Part shown: piece after piece, positions 34,032-44,248 of the stretch
Position numbering within the stretch: the stretch's first letter is position 1
Layout of the letters: each line of letters starts with the position of its first letter
Position numbers and translations under genes: made by a program
Assembly (NCBI GenBank): GCA_045627365.1
Contig: JAZQNN010000033.1
Coordinates: 1 to 61,656 of the forward strand
Origin: RGIG5612 sp045627365
Lineage (GTDB): Bacteria > Bacillota > Clostridia > Lachnospirales > Lachnospiraceae
Length of the DNA: 61,656 nt
Reading direction: 5' to 3'
The notes under the pieces: model-generated
What the model was told of the DNA's origin: nothing
What the model saw: the letters and a program-made list of their open reading frames with translations, nothing else
Database searches by the model: none

Positions 34032-37000
34032 TTATAACACAATTGGCTTGCCGAGCTCAACCGAATAAATAATTTGCTCGCTTACCCTAACGCCCAAGGA
34101 ACGTTCGATCGCATCCTTATATTCAGCAAGCTGAGCCCTGTAAACATCGGCAAATTCCGCCTCGCTCTTGCCTTTATCAGTCTTATAATCCACCAGCACA
34201 AAGCATCCGTCTTCTTCAAAGAAAGCATCAATAATGCCCTGCACCAAGAGAAGCTCCCTGCCGCCATCCGGGAGCGCAATTTCATTGCCTTTGACGAACT
34301 GCTGCTCGCGTGTGAGCTTCCCGGCTGCAAAAGCCGCTGCCATCCTTTTTCCGAGTTCAGAGTCCCTGAAAAGTTCGATCTTGTCAGGCTCGATCGCAGA
34401 TGCGTATTCCTCGCTGATTAGCCCTTTCGCCTTCATCTCATCAAGCATTGCCGCAGGGTCAGTACCCGCCTGAAGGCTTGCGTGATCAAGAAGCTCAAAG
34501 AATCTATGATATGCATTGCCCCTCTCAGCGCCGGTCAAAGAACCCTTTTTCTTAGGCTTCCAATTGCGTTTGTCCTCATCCTCGCGGTCTTTGTCAGGCT
34601 CGTTTGTGTCTTCCGATCCGTGCTTTTCAAGCTGCGAAGCCGTGATCTTGATGAGTGACTCAGATGCTGCAGAATGCGGATAGACATAGGCGAAAGCATC
34701 CTTCCATTGCTCATCCGTATCATCTTCTGCCGCGCCGTTAAGAGCCAGCGTCTGTATGCTGCACCTTATATCGTCAGCCGTCAGGACTTCCTCGACCCTT
34801 TCAAGCTCTGCCGCAGGCTCCGTCTCGAGCCTCAGATGACATATGGTATCCCTCGGATCATTGTACAGCGAATACCCCAGAAGCTTAAGGTGTGAGTTGC
34901 TTTTCATCACGCGCGACAGGCTCATTTGCATAGACGCTGAAGGTCTGTCTGCCCAGTCTGTCACATTGTCCTCAAGGTTTTCGATGGTGCCCGTAACGAT
35001 CAGCTTCTCCTTGGCTCTTGTAAGCGCCACATAAAGGAGCCTCATCTCTTCGGCAAATTCGTCCTGTTTGATCCTTTTTTCTATGGTCTCGCGAATAAGC
35101 GTCGTCGTCTTTATACGGGTCTCGGCGTTGTTGAACTTGATGCCCATTCCGAAATCCTTATGCATAACGACATTGCCGGAGGCATCTTTACCGCTGTATC
35201 TCCTGCCTGCTTTGGCCAGGATAACTACAGGGAACTCCAGACCCTTGGACTTGTGGATCGTCATCATCCTGACTGCCCCCGCGCCTCCCTCGATCGGAGC
35301 TGTTCCGAAATCGATATCGGATTTTATGATCTGGTCGATATAACGGATGAAGTTAAACAGCCCTGTATACGAGCCGTCCTCAAAAACCTCAGCCCTTGCC
35401 CTTAAGAAATCGATATTGGCTCTTCTGCCGTCTCCAAGCGGCATTGCACCGATAACAGACAAAAGTCCCGAATCTTCACTCACAACGTCGAGCAGCTCCG
35501 ATACAGGCAAATACATCGCCATTCCTCTGTAGCGCTCTAATTTGCCCATAAAACAGCCCACCGCGCCGGTCGTGTCGCGTCCTGCCTCTACCCACTTCTC
35601 AGCAGCTTTGTACAGGCTGAACGGATGCTCATCGTATCCGATCTTTATCTCGGCCAGTTCCCGGCCGGTAACACCGACAATCGCAGAAGTCAGCACAGCT
35701 GCAAATGGTATATCCTGAAATGGATTGTCGATTATCCTTAAAAGGTTCATCATCAGCCGCACTTCCATGGTATCGAAAAGGCCTTTATTCGAAGCTTTTA
35801 CAAGCGGAATGCCTCTTTCTGTAAGCATGTATTCGATCTCGTTATTGTCGGTGGTCCTTACGAGGATCGCGATGTCTGAATATGTTACTTTTCTGAGCTC
35901 TTTGTCCTTGCCCATGACAAGGCCGTTGGCAACGACATCCTCGATCGCCCTTGCGATCTCATAGGCTTCGCTTTCCTTGCCGGTCCTTCCCTTTCCCTTA
36001 AGGAAAGTGATCTCCGGAAGATAGGAATATTCACCGTCTTTAAAGTCCTTTGACGCGTAAGCAAGAGCGTTGTTATCCAGATAATCTATGCCGCCCACCT
36101 CAGGGATCATTGCCTGTGCAAATACATGATTGGCAAAATCAAGCACCTCGTGCCTGCTCCTGAAATTGGCATCAAGGACGATCTTTATCCCCGGTGCGCC
36201 TTCTGTATCGGGCGAATCTATGTCCTTAAAAGATGCGACTTTCTCGTTAAAAAGCTCAGGACACGCCATTCTGAAGCCATATATACTCTGTTTAACGTCT
36301 CCGACCATAAAGACATCCGGGCGGCCGAATCTTTCCGCAGAAAGAGCCGCGATCAGACACTCCTGAAGCTCGTTGGTATCCTGATACTCATCAACAATTA
36401 TCTCATCGATATCGGCCGCCATGCGGTCCGCAACGTCAGAAAAGCATCCGCCATCCGGCCCGTTCTCGTAAAGGATCTGCAGCGCATAATGCGTAACATC
36501 GCCGAAGTCAGCGATCTTCCGGTCCTGTTTGGCCTTTCGGAATCTTTCGGAGAATTCCTTAGTAAGGCCCGTGATGGCCGATGCAGCGTCAACGCATGCC
36601 GCCATATCCTTAAAGGCAGTTTCAAGATCGGCTTCAAGGAATTCGCTTCTTAAGTCCTTAAGCTCCTTTTTTATCTCATCCAGGACAGCCTTCGCAGCCT
36701 TCTGCATGTCCTCATCATACACATCCTTCTTTGTGTACGAAGGCATCCTGGCGGGCCACTCGTCTATAGCCGCCTGTATTTCAGCGACTTTGTTGTCAAA
36801 GAAGCAGTCCTCGTCCAGCGCATTTGCCAGATGCTCTTCAAGACCTAAAATCGTCGGTATGTATTTGGATGGTCCCCGGTCTGCTTCAGCAAGAGATCTG
36901 ACCGTTTCAGCCTTCAGGAGCAATTCCTCAAGGGTGTTCGTTATGTATGCGCACATAAAGCGCACCCAAGCAAGGTGCTGACTTTGCTCTTTCTCGCTCA

Positions 37001-37658
37001 TGCCTTCCATCGCGTCCTCATCGACGAACCGGTTCTTAGTTGCCGACTCGTACGGCTCCATGCACCTTTCTATCCATTTGTCAGGCTCCGGGTGACTCTG
37101 TGAAAAATCGTACAGTCTTAAGATGATATCAGCCAGCGCATTGTCGTTTTTATCGGTATAAAAGCCCACAAATTTCAGAAATTCATCGGTCGGCTCAGCA
37201 TAGCAGTCCTCTATCAGGGCGGTCACAACATCCTTCTTGATAAGCCCGCATTCGGCCTCATCCGCGATCCTGAACGACGGATCAATGTCGACTCTCTGAA
37301 AGTTCTCCTTTACGATCTCCATGCACAAAGAGTCGATGGTCGAGATCCGGGCGTTGTGAACGCGCATCAGCTGACGCTTCAGATGTCCTTTCATCTCGTC
37401 CGAATAATCGCCTTCTTTAAGATGTTCTCTAAGCGCCTCGTATATCTTGTCCCGCATCTGGGACGCGGCTGCTCTCGTGAAAGTGATGATCACCATCCTG
37501 TCAAGATCTGCAGGATGATCCACATCGCAGACCTTCCTTATGACGCGTTCAACAAGCACGGCCGTCTTGCCCGAGCCGGCTGCCGCAGATACCAATATAT
37601 TATTCCCATCGGCGTTTATCGCCTTTTCCTGAGCAGGCTTCCATTCAATTTTCGGCAT
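34032..37658 (-). CDS. addA: ATP-dependent helicase/nuclease subunit A (AddA)
   Basis: UvrD-type 3'-5' helicase plus RecB-like nuclease, 1208 residues from ATG 37658; a GTG two codons earlier sits too close to the AAGGGAG box. Walker A SAAAGSGKT is near residues 26-34, Walker B is VDEYQDTN, helicase motifs include GDVKQSIYGFR and MTIHKSKGLEFP, and the C-terminal nuclease motif is LVDYKTD. With AddB it resects double-strand breaks up to a Chi site to load RecA. The start overlaps the addB stop. Confidence 0.96.
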   Translation of the reverse strand: MPKIEWKPAQEKAINADGNNILVSAAAGSGKTAVLVERVIRKVCDVDHPADLDRMVIITFTRAAASQMRDKIYEALREHLKEGDYSDEMKGHLKRQLMRVHNARISTIDSLCMEIVKENFQRVDIDPSFRIADEAECGLIKKDVVTALIEDCYAEPTDEFLKFVGFYTDKNDNALADIILRLYDFSQSHPEPDKWIERCMEPYESATKNRFVDEDAMEGMSEKEQSQHLAWVRFMCAYITNTLEELLLKAETVRSLAEADRGPSKYIPTILGLEEHLANALDEDCFFDNKVAEIQAAIDEWPARMPSYTKKDVYDEDMQKAAKAVLDEIKKELKDLRSEFLEADLETAFKDMAACVDAASAITGLTKEFSERFRKAKQDRKIADFGDVTHYALQILYENGPDGGCFSDVADRMAADIDEIIVDEYQDTNELQECLIAALSAERFGRPDVFMVGDVKQSIYGFRMACPELFNEKVASFKDIDSPDTEGAPGIKIVLDANFRSRHEVLDFANHVFAQAMIPEVGGIDYLDNNALAYASKDFKDGEYSYLPEITFLKGKGRTGKESEAYEIARAIEDVVANGLVMGKDKELRKVTYSDIAILVRTTDNNEIEYMLTERGIPLVKASNKGLFDTMEVRLMMNLLRIIDNPFQDIPFAAVLTSAIVGVTGRELAEIKIGYDEHPFSLYKAAEKWVEAGRDTTGAVGCFMGKLERYRGMAMYLPVSELLDVVSEDSGLLSVIGAMPLGDGRRANIDFLRARAEVFEDGSYTGLFNFIRYIDQIIKSDIDFGTAPIEGGAGAVRMMTIHKSKGLEFPVVILAKAGRRYSGKDASGNVVMHKDFGMGIKFNNAETRIKTTTLIRETIEKRIKQDEFAEEMRLLYVALTRAKEKLIVTGTIENLEDNVTDWADRPSASMQMSLSRVMKSNSHLKLLGYSLYNDPRDTICHLRLETEPAAELERVEEVLTADDIRCSIQTLALNGAAEDDTDEQWKDAFAYVYPHSAASESLIKITASQLEKHGSEDTNEPDKDREDEDKRNWKPKKKGSLTGAERGNAYHRFFELLDHASLQAGTDPAAMLDEMKAKGLISEEYASAIEPDKIELFRDSELGKRMAAAFAAGKLTREQQFVKGNEIALPDGGRELLLVQGIIDAFFEEDGCFVLVDYKTDKGKSEAEFADVYRAQLAEYKDAIERSLGVRVSEQIIYSVELGKPIVL

Positions 37659-40600
37659 TTGCACACTCCCTTCCGAGGATCATGCTCTTCTTCTGTTCTT
37701 TCGGGATTCCGGTCTCATCTCTGTACTCGGAGTCCCATTTGCCGTCTTCGAACTTGCATACATCCTTGTAATCGCAGAACCTGCAGCCATTATCCGTATT
37801 GCTTGCATAATAAGGAGCCACGGAAATATCTCCCTCACGTATGGCTTCGCCTATATGGTTGATCTTGCCATTTACGAAGCTTATCATCGCGGCAAATTCA
37901 TCCGACGTAGCAACCAGGCTGTAAGAGTCCGGCTGGCCGTCCTTCTTGGTCGAAACCTTGATGATCTCGCTCTTTGCGGAGCCATTGGCAAGGTTCTCAT
38001 CTATTGCCGTAAAAACGACCGGATCGTTGAGCGTCATGCCGCTCATCTGATATTTCTTCCCCTCGTCAGTCTCGTTATCCACGAATTTATCATTTATCAG
38101 GTAGTAGTAAACGCCCGCAGGTCTTACGCGTCTTCCCGGCTCATTCTCCGATATCTTCCTGATCGCCTGGTCCAGGTAAGCTACCAGCTGCAGCTGCGTC
38201 CCGGCGTAGATATCATTAAAGGAGAATTCTTTCGAACCGGACTTGTAGTCGATGATCTTCACGAACAGATCGCCGCCGTCATAGATGTCGACGCGGTCGA
38301 TTTTGCCCTTAAAACGGACATTTTCAGTCGGATTAAAGCTGAATTCGAATTCATACAGTTTAGGGTCAAAATCGCCCATTTTAACATGCGCCCTGAGCAC
38401 GTCAGTGGTCTTTACAGTGATAGCCTCAACACGTTTAAGCAGGAAAGCGTTATGCGCCGAGCTTTCAAGCACGTCGCTTTCCATCCCTGCTGCAGCCTCG
38501 GCAACACTTTCCGCTGCAAGCGCATGGCTTTCTTCATCCGAAATGTCTCTGAATGTATGGCCGGCCTCCTCAAGCTTTTTGGAATAAAGTTCGAGTGCCC
38601 CGTGGTAGATCGTTCCCAGGTCCGTCGCCTCGACCTCGTATTCCGCACGTTTTTCAAGCCTCAGACCGTAATTCAGGAAATGCTTATACGGGCAGTCAGC
38701 AAAATTCTCATATCTGCTTACACTTCCTGTCAGCACATCACCGTACAGATCAAGCGCGGTCTGCTTATCAAGCGGCGTCTGTCTGGTACTGAAAAGAGCT
38801 CCGTCAATGATCTGCCTGATGGCATCCGGATCCGACTCGGCAAAAGTCTTAAGAAGACCGCCGTCAACGATATCCGCAGCCGGCGTCTGATCATACCCGG
38901 CAACCAGCGCTCTCACCTGCTCAGTCAGAGCCTTCATTCCCTGGCTCTTCCAGAAAATGCCATTATGAGGCTCCGCCTCCTTAAAATCATGACCCGGCAG
39001 CAGCTCATCCAGATCCCTTAAAATGCACGAAGGAGTCAGCTCCGCGCCTTCATCCGACAAAGCAGCATGCGTAATAAAGAGCTTCTCTTCAGGCTTGCAA
39101 AAGGCAAGATGCAGATAGAAATTCTGCTCGTAAAGATTCATCTGGGCGGTCGGTGCTATCTCGAAATCGGCATTCATCAACGTCTCCCTCTCCCTCTGCG
39201 TCAGAATGCCTCCGCTTCCTGCTTCCTGCGGGATGCAGCCGTCAATTGCGCCGATCACAAACAGCACTTTCTTGGCCCCGAATCTGGTTCTGGTCAGATC
39301 TCCGACTTCCAGGCAGTCCATGGACGGCGGAATTATGCCGATCTTCATCTCCATAAGTCCGCTTTCAAGAACTTCCGCATACTCCTTAAGGCTGATGGCA
39401 TCATGAGCTAAAATCGCCCCGCTCTTGTCGAGAAGGTCAGTGATCAGCTTGTATATCTGCTTATATTCGATCGCCAGATCAAGCCGGCCGTCCTTCGGAA
39501 GATTGGCCGCCAGCCTCTGGATCTTCTCATCAACTTTATTGTCTTCAAGCAGCTCTTTAAGGAGCGTGGAATACCCGATCGCACCTTCTTTGTTGCCGAT
39601 GCCTTTTTCATAGAATTTTCTGAAAGACCGGACGGCTCTTGCGCGCAATCTATTGATCACGGCAAGGTCCCACCTTTGAACAGGCCGGCCGTCGTCGTAT
39701 ACTCCGTGGAGCCGGCTGTTGCGTGTAAATGCGCTGTTCCAGGCATTCCAGGACTTGATGTTGAATTCCAGGCAATAATTCTCCAAAAGGCTGACCTCAT
39801 TGCCGTCAAGCCCGGCCAGACCTGTCTTTAAGAAACTGAAAACGGACTCGTAAGACATTCTCTCCGCGATCATCTTAAGGGCCGCCATTACAAAGCGTAC
39901 GACCGGATTGGAATTTATCGAATCCTTGTAATCAATAAACGTCGGGATCCCTGCATCTGCAAATATCTTCCTCACCTGACCGTAATATATACCCATATCA
40001 CCGGCGATCACGGCAATATCGCGGAAGCGCATGCCGTCTTCCCTGACAAGTTTCAGTATTTCCGCCGCTGTCCACTCGACCTCGGCAGAAATGGTCGGAG
40101 CTTTATATGTGAAGCATTCCGCTTTTCCCGGCCTTACGGATCTGACTATCTCGTCCTCGCACAGAAAAGCGCCGCGGTCTGCTGCCTTGCCCTTAAGCTT
40201 AAAATATGTCTCATTGCTGAGTGCAAAAAGGTCATAATCCCGCCAGCTCTCGTTGATCTGTTCCGGCGGGAGCGTCAATGTGCACGTGATGTCCGAGGTA
40301 CACTCCATAAAGCTTTCAAGCACCTTATATTGGATCGGTGTAAAGCCGGTGAATCCGTCAAGATAAATATGCGAATTTCTGATGATCTTTGCGTCCTTCG
40401 CAACACGTGCAAAGGTCTCAAGCATCTCCTCGGTGATCCTGAAACGTTCTTCTATTTCCTCGTTGAATTTCCTGTAGATCAGGCGGATCTCATGCAGTTT
40501 CTTCGCCAGAACCGAATCGCCCGTCTCGTGAGCCTTCTCCTCCATCAGGAACAGCTCATTGTCATCGACCGTATACTGCTTGAATTCGGTAACTATAGAC

Positions 40601-40974
40601 TTGACCTCATCGATAAAGCCGATCTGGCGGGCTTTGCTCTTGTAGAACGTAAGATCATCTTTGAGCATCTCCAGAACGCGCTTAAGTACCAGCACTTTGC
40701 CGGTGTCATCAAGGACATTGCTCTCGTCCATTCCCAGCTTGGCAAATACAACAAGAGCCAGCCTTGCAAAGCTGACTACATCGATGTTCATGCAGGCTCC
40801 CTTCGGATGCGCCATAACTACGGCCTTCTGCATCTGAAGCGTTGCCTGCTCAGGTACTATTATGAAAAATCTCTCGTTTGGGGCGGCGGCAGCGGCTTTG
40901 ACCAGCTCGTCAACCATCGTCCCTTTAAGGTCCGCCATTGCGGACCCTATTATCATCTTAACTTTTGCGGACAT
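37645..40974 (-). CDS. addB: ATP-dependent helicase/nuclease subunit B (AddB)
   Basis: Chi-recognising subunit, 1109 residues. It has a helicase-like but inactive fold; the normal Walker A is degenerate at the N terminus (PEQATLQMQ region). The C-terminal nuclease has the four iron-sulfur cysteines: one in ADCPYKHFLNYG and three in CRFCDYKDVC, plus the nuclease KIIDYKSG motif. These Cys positions show an intact 4Fe-4S staple. It overlaps addA and is 12 bp from the AEC permease gene. Confidence 0.95.
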   Translation of the reverse strand: MSAKVKMIIGSAMADLKGTMVDELVKAAAAAPNERFFIIVPEQATLQMQKAVVMAHPKGACMNIDVVSFARLALVVFAKLGMDESNVLDDTGKVLVLKRVLEMLKDDLTFYKSKARQIGFIDEVKSIVTEFKQYTVDDNELFLMEEKAHETGDSVLAKKLHEIRLIYRKFNEEIEERFRITEEMLETFARVAKDAKIIRNSHIYLDGFTGFTPIQYKVLESFMECTSDITCTLTLPPEQINESWRDYDLFALSNETYFKLKGKAADRGAFLCEDEIVRSVRPGKAECFTYKAPTISAEVEWTAAEILKLVREDGMRFRDIAVIAGDMGIYYGQVRKIFADAGIPTFIDYKDSINSNPVVRFVMAALKMIAERMSYESVFSFLKTGLAGLDGNEVSLLENYCLEFNIKSWNAWNSAFTRNSRLHGVYDDGRPVQRWDLAVINRLRARAVRSFRKFYEKGIGNKEGAIGYSTLLKELLEDNKVDEKIQRLAANLPKDGRLDLAIEYKQIYKLITDLLDKSGAILAHDAISLKEYAEVLESGLMEMKIGIIPPSMDCLEVGDLTRTRFGAKKVLFVIGAIDGCIPQEAGSGGILTQRERETLMNADFEIAPTAQMNLYEQNFYLHLAFCKPEEKLFITHAALSDEGAELTPSCILRDLDELLPGHDFKEAEPHNGIFWKSQGMKALTEQVRALVAGYDQTPAADIVDGGLLKTFAESDPDAIRQIIDGALFSTRQTPLDKQTALDLYGDVLTGSVSRYENFADCPYKHFLNYGLRLEKRAEYEVEATDLGTIYHGALELYSKKLEEAGHTFRDISDEESHALAAESVAEAAAGMESDVLESSAHNAFLLKRVEAITVKTTDVLRAHVKMGDFDPKLYEFEFSFNPTENVRFKGKIDRVDIYDGGDLFVKIIDYKSGSKEFSFNDIYAGTQLQLVAYLDQAIRKISENEPGRRVRPAGVYYYLINDKFVDNETDEGKKYQMSGMTLNDPVVFTAIDENLANGSAKSEIIKVSTKKDGQPDSYSLVATSDEFAAMISFVNGKINHIGEAIREGDISVAPYYASNTDNGCRFCDYKDVCKFEDGKWDSEYRDETGIPKEQKKSMILGRECANAEN

Positions 40975-40986
40975 GCATCCTCCTTA

Positions 40987-41943
40987 TCAGATGTATCCAA
41001 GCGACCTCAGGATAAATAAGAATGCCGTAAGGGTCACACTGGAAAGCAAAGTCGTCAGAACAACCGTGCTCGATGTTATGACGCCATCGTAGCCGTACTG
41101 CTTGGCCATAATGAACGCTGACGGCGTCGTCGGTATCGACAGCATTACAAATATGGCAACCAGCTTGTCACCCGTGAATCCGCACGCGATAGCGATCGGA
41201 ATAAAAATCACGGGGAGTATGACCAGCTTACAGATGGCTGCAGCGATCGATTTGCCCAGTTTGGCAAATGCTTTTCCGAAATCGAATTCACCGCCGATGC
41301 AGATAAGTGCCAGAGGCGATGCGAGCCTTGCGACCATCGACAGGCTGCTGTCAACGATTTTCGGATAATCTATGCCTATTATAGATGATATGAAGCCCAA
41401 TAAAAGGGATATGACGATCGGATTTTTGACTATGCCGAGAAGTGTCTTCTTTAAGCGTGCTCCGCCGCTTGCAGTTGCAGCGGCATCCTTTGAACCTGCC
41501 AGGAGGACCGTTACCGCGTAGATATTGAACAGCGGAACGCATCCGAGCAGCATAACGCCGCCGGCTCCCGCGCTTCCGTAGATATTCTGAATGAGCGCAA
41601 TACCCATTACCGCTACGGAACTTCTGTATGATGCCTGAACAAATTCACCGACAGATTCCTTGTCCTTCATAAACAGACGGCAGGCGCCCCAGATCCCCCA
41701 GAACATCACCGTCGTCGCGCCGGCGCAGAAAACAAGGAGCTTCCAGTCGAATATCTCCTTAAAATCCGTATTTGCCATATCGGTGAACAGCAAAGCCGAC
41801 AAAGTTACATAGAAATTGAACTTGTTAGCTGTTTTTAAAAAACCTTCGTCAAGAATTTTTATCCTGCGCAGGAAATATCCAAGTGCCATCAATATAAAAA
41901 GAGGCATTGTGGAGTTAAGCGCAAATACTAAATTAGATGCCAT
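40987..41943 (-). CDS. AEC-family transporter (auxin efflux carrier type)
   Basis: About 318 residues with ten predicted helices in two five-helix halves, typical of AEC carriers that move organic acids such as malate or malonate. Signature-like segments are FKTANKFNFYVTLSALLF in the N half and SIPTTPSAFIMAKQYG in the C half. I chose ATG 41943; a TTG at 41949 overlaps the glnA stop. The link to glnA is positional only, and the substrate is unknown. Confidence 0.85.
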   Translation of the reverse strand: MASNLVFALNSTMPLFILMALGYFLRRIKILDEGFLKTANKFNFYVTLSALLFTDMANTDFKEIFDWKLLVFCAGATTVMFWGIWGACRLFMKDKESVGEFVQASYRSSVAVMGIALIQNIYGSAGAGGVMLLGCVPLFNIYAVTVLLAGSKDAAATASGGARLKKTLLGIVKNPIVISLLLGFISSIIGIDYPKIVDSSLSMVARLASPLALICIGGEFDFGKAFAKLGKSIAAAICKLVILPVIFIPIAIACGFTGDKLVAIFVMLSIPTTPSAFIMAKQYGYDGVITSSTVVLTTLLSSVTLTAFLFILRSLGYI

Positions 41944-41945
41944 GA

Positions 41946-43280
41946 TCAATACTTCTGTAAATAAGAGTTAATCTCCCAATTGGATACCGTGTGGCTGTAA
42001 TCCGCCCATTCTCTCTTCTTAGCGCCTACGTACTTACCGTAGATGTGAGGACCGAGGGTATCTGCCACGAGCTTGTCTTTCTCAAACTTGTTGAGCGCAT
42101 CAAACATGTTCGTCGGAAGCATCTTGATGCCGGCGCGTTTGATCTCACGTGGGCTGATCTCGAAAATATTTCTGTCGACAGATGCAGGAGGCAGAAGTTT
42201 CTTCTCGATTCCGTCAAGTCCGGCCTCAAGGCAAAGAGCAAGTGCCATGTACGGATTTGCCGACGGATCAGCGCTTCTGAGCTCAATTCTGGAAGAAGAC
42301 CCACGTCCTGAAGGAACACGGATCAGAGGGCTTCTGTTCTTGGCAGACCAAGCGATATAAACCGGTGCTTCAAAGTCCGGAACAAGTCTCTTGTAGGAGT
42401 TGACGAGCGGATTTAAAACCAGCGTAAGTGCCTCGATGTGTTTCATGATTCCTGCCATAAAATGGTAGGCAAGTTTTGAAAGGCCGTTAGGATCCTTTTC
42501 ATCCATGAAAGCATTCTTGCCGTTTTTATCCCAGAGCGACATATTAAGATGCATTCCGTTGCCGGCGATACCGAAAACAGGTTTCGGCATGAATGTCGCA
42601 TGCATGTCGTGCTGCTCAGCGATGACCTTGACAGTCTGCTTGAATGTCATGATGTTATCGGCGGTCGCAAGCGCAGGGCCGTATTTGAAATCTATCTCAT
42701 GCTGGCACGGAGCTGACTCATGGTGGGACGCCTCAATGATAAATCCCAGTTCCTCAAGCGCCAGAACGATGTCTTTTCTTGTTCTTTCGCCCGGGTCATT
42801 AGGTCCCAGATCGAAATATCCGTTCTGATCGATCGCCGTGTTAAGATCCACCTTGCCTTTCTCGTCCTTCGTGAAGAGAAAGAACTCGCACTCAGGTCCG
42901 ACATTGAACGTGTATCCGAGTTTGGCTGCGTGCTCGCTCGCCCTGATCAGCGCATATCTCGGATCGCCGATGAAAGGCTTTCTGTCCGTGCCGTAAACAT
43001 TGCATATGAGGCGCGCTACCTTGCCGCTGTCATGTCCCCACGGATAGATGGCAAATGAATCCATATCCGGATACAGCCACATGTCGGATTCTTCTATTCT
43101 TACGAATCCTTCAATCGATGAACCGTCGAACATTATTCTGTTATCCAGCGCCTTTTCAAGCTGACTCGGAGTAATTGCGACGTTTTTAAGCGTGCCGAAA
43201 ATATCAGTGAACTGAAGGCGGATAAACTGAACTTCCTCGTCCTTTACCGCTTTGATAATATCTTCTTTTGTGTAACCCAT
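41946..43280 (-). CDS. glnA: Glutamine synthetase, type I (GlnA)
   Basis: Makes glutamine from glutamate and ammonia with ATP; dodecamer. Length 444 matches the short GSI-alpha form of Gram-positives, which lacks the adenylylation insertion and is usually feedback-inhibited. Landmarks: DGSSIEGFVRIEESDM, GPECEFFLF, NGMHLNMSL, and NRSPLIRVP with the SRIELRS active-site strand. It is first in a long minus-strand run and has a SigA-type promoter upstream. No GlnR operator (TGTNAN7TNACA) was noticed in the upstream region. Confidence 0.96.
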   Translation of the reverse strand: MGYTKEDIIKAVKDEEVQFIRLQFTDIFGTLKNVAITPSQLEKALDNRIMFDGSSIEGFVRIEESDMWLYPDMDSFAIYPWGHDSGKVARLICNVYGTDRKPFIGDPRYALIRASEHAAKLGYTFNVGPECEFFLFTKDEKGKVDLNTAIDQNGYFDLGPNDPGERTRKDIVLALEELGFIIEASHHESAPCQHEIDFKYGPALATADNIMTFKQTVKVIAEQHDMHATFMPKPVFGIAGNGMHLNMSLWDKNGKNAFMDEKDPNGLSKLAYHFMAGIMKHIEALTLVLNPLVNSYKRLVPDFEAPVYIAWSAKNRSPLIRVPSGRGSSSRIELRSADPSANPYMALALCLEAGLDGIEKKLLPPASVDRNIFEISPREIKRAGIKMLPTNMFDALNKFEKDKLVADTLGPHIYGKYVGAKKREWADYSHTVSNWEINSYLQKY

Positions 43281-43381
43281 ATCTCTCCTGTCCGCAGGAT
43301 TTCCCCGCTAATATTGCCATTTATGCCGTTTTCGCGTCCAAAAAATGTCAAAACCGCATTATTTTCCTTAGTTTCTCGCAA

Positions 43382-43411
43382 ATTGTACACCCATTTTGTT
43401 ATATATTGCAA
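43382..43411 (-). promoter_or_regulatory. Probable promoter of glnA
   Basis: TTGCAA, 18-base spacer, TACAAT (43387-43382) on the minus strand. It gives a leader of about 100 bases. A TTGACA nearer the gene (about 43350) lacks a good -10. Confidence 0.5.
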
Positions 43412-43540
43412 CATGTTTTTGCGATTTCCGCAAGATTATTGTGTTCGTTATTTGTTTCGTATGCCGCATAATATGATGTGGAAATGGAACTGGATTTCTA
43501 ATATAATTATTTTATAATTCAACTAATGGAGGTATGCGTT

Positions 43541-44239
43541 ATGTTCCAGTCAACATCTGTTTTAGCCGCTTTTATAGTCGCAGTCATTCTGGCGATCATT
43601 TTCACTGTCAGAAGATGCTTCAGGACCGACCACATTTCGCTGCTCCTTAAGATCGCGGCAAGCGTCGGATTCATTTTCCTCGGCACATGCACTGCCAAGG
43701 CATCCGGAGCCGCGGATTATTCGGTCATCGTCGGCCTGGTGTTCGGCCTTCTGGGTGACGCTTTTCTCGACATGAAGTATGTATACTCCGAGCACAGCGA
43801 TTTTTATACATTCGCCGGCTTTATCGCTTTTATGTGCGGTCATGCATTTTATATCGCGTATCTGGCATCAGCTTACGGCTTCCGCCCGGGTGCATGGTGT
43901 ACCGTCGGGATCGGCATCATCTTCGGCGTGATCATTTACTTTTCCGGGAATATCCTCGGCATGGATTATGGCAAATTCCGCCTCATCAGCGCCATCTACG
44001 CACTTATCCTTGTCTTCGAAACAGCCTTTGCGATTCTCGGTGCTTTTGCATGGAACAAAGGTAATGCGGGAAGCCTTCTTTTTGCGATCGGTCTTGTCCT
44101 CTTTCTCGGCAGCGACCTCGTCCTTTCCAACATTTATTTCAAGGAAGGCGGCAATACTCCGGCGGCCCGCGGAATCAACCACGCACTCTACTATGCGGCT
44201 CAGATACTCATTGCCTTGAGTCTGTTTTATGTATTATAA
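43541..44239 (+). CDS. YhhN-family membrane protein (lysoplasmalogenase-like)
   Basis: A 232-residue integral membrane protein with about eight helices. It has the YhhN/TMEM86 pattern of two conserved acidic sites: GLLGDAFLDMKY in the middle and LFLGSDLVLS near the C terminus. TMEM86 members hydrolyse lysoplasmalogen; several Clostridia make plasmalogens, so the activity is plausible. The ATG at 43541 is chosen because GGAGG lies seven bases before it; the upstream ATG at 43526 contains that box. First gene of a plus-strand run. Confidence 0.8.
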   Translation: MFQSTSVLAAFIVAVILAIIFTVRRCFRTDHISLLLKIAASVGFIFLGTCTAKASGAADYSVIVGLVFGLLGDAFLDMKYVYSEHSDFYTFAGFIAFMCGHAFYIAYLASAYGFRPGAWCTVGIGIIFGVIIYFSGNILGMDYGKFRLISAIYALILVFETAFAILGAFAWNKGNAGSLLFAIGLVLFLGSDLVLSNIYFKEGGNTPAARGINHALYYAAQILIALSLFYVL

Positions 44240-44248
44240 TATTCTATT

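Noticed and set aside
33055..34068. Plus-strand open frame of 337 codons
   Set aside because: Antisense to the S66 peptidase gene, whose catalytic Ser, Glu and His motifs are clear; no ribosome binding site or domain in the plus frame.
37855..39021. Plus-strand open frame of 388 codons
   Set aside because: It lies wholly inside addB on the other strand. The minus-strand frame carries the AddB nuclease motifs and iron-sulfur cysteines, and the plus frame has no family-like sequence.
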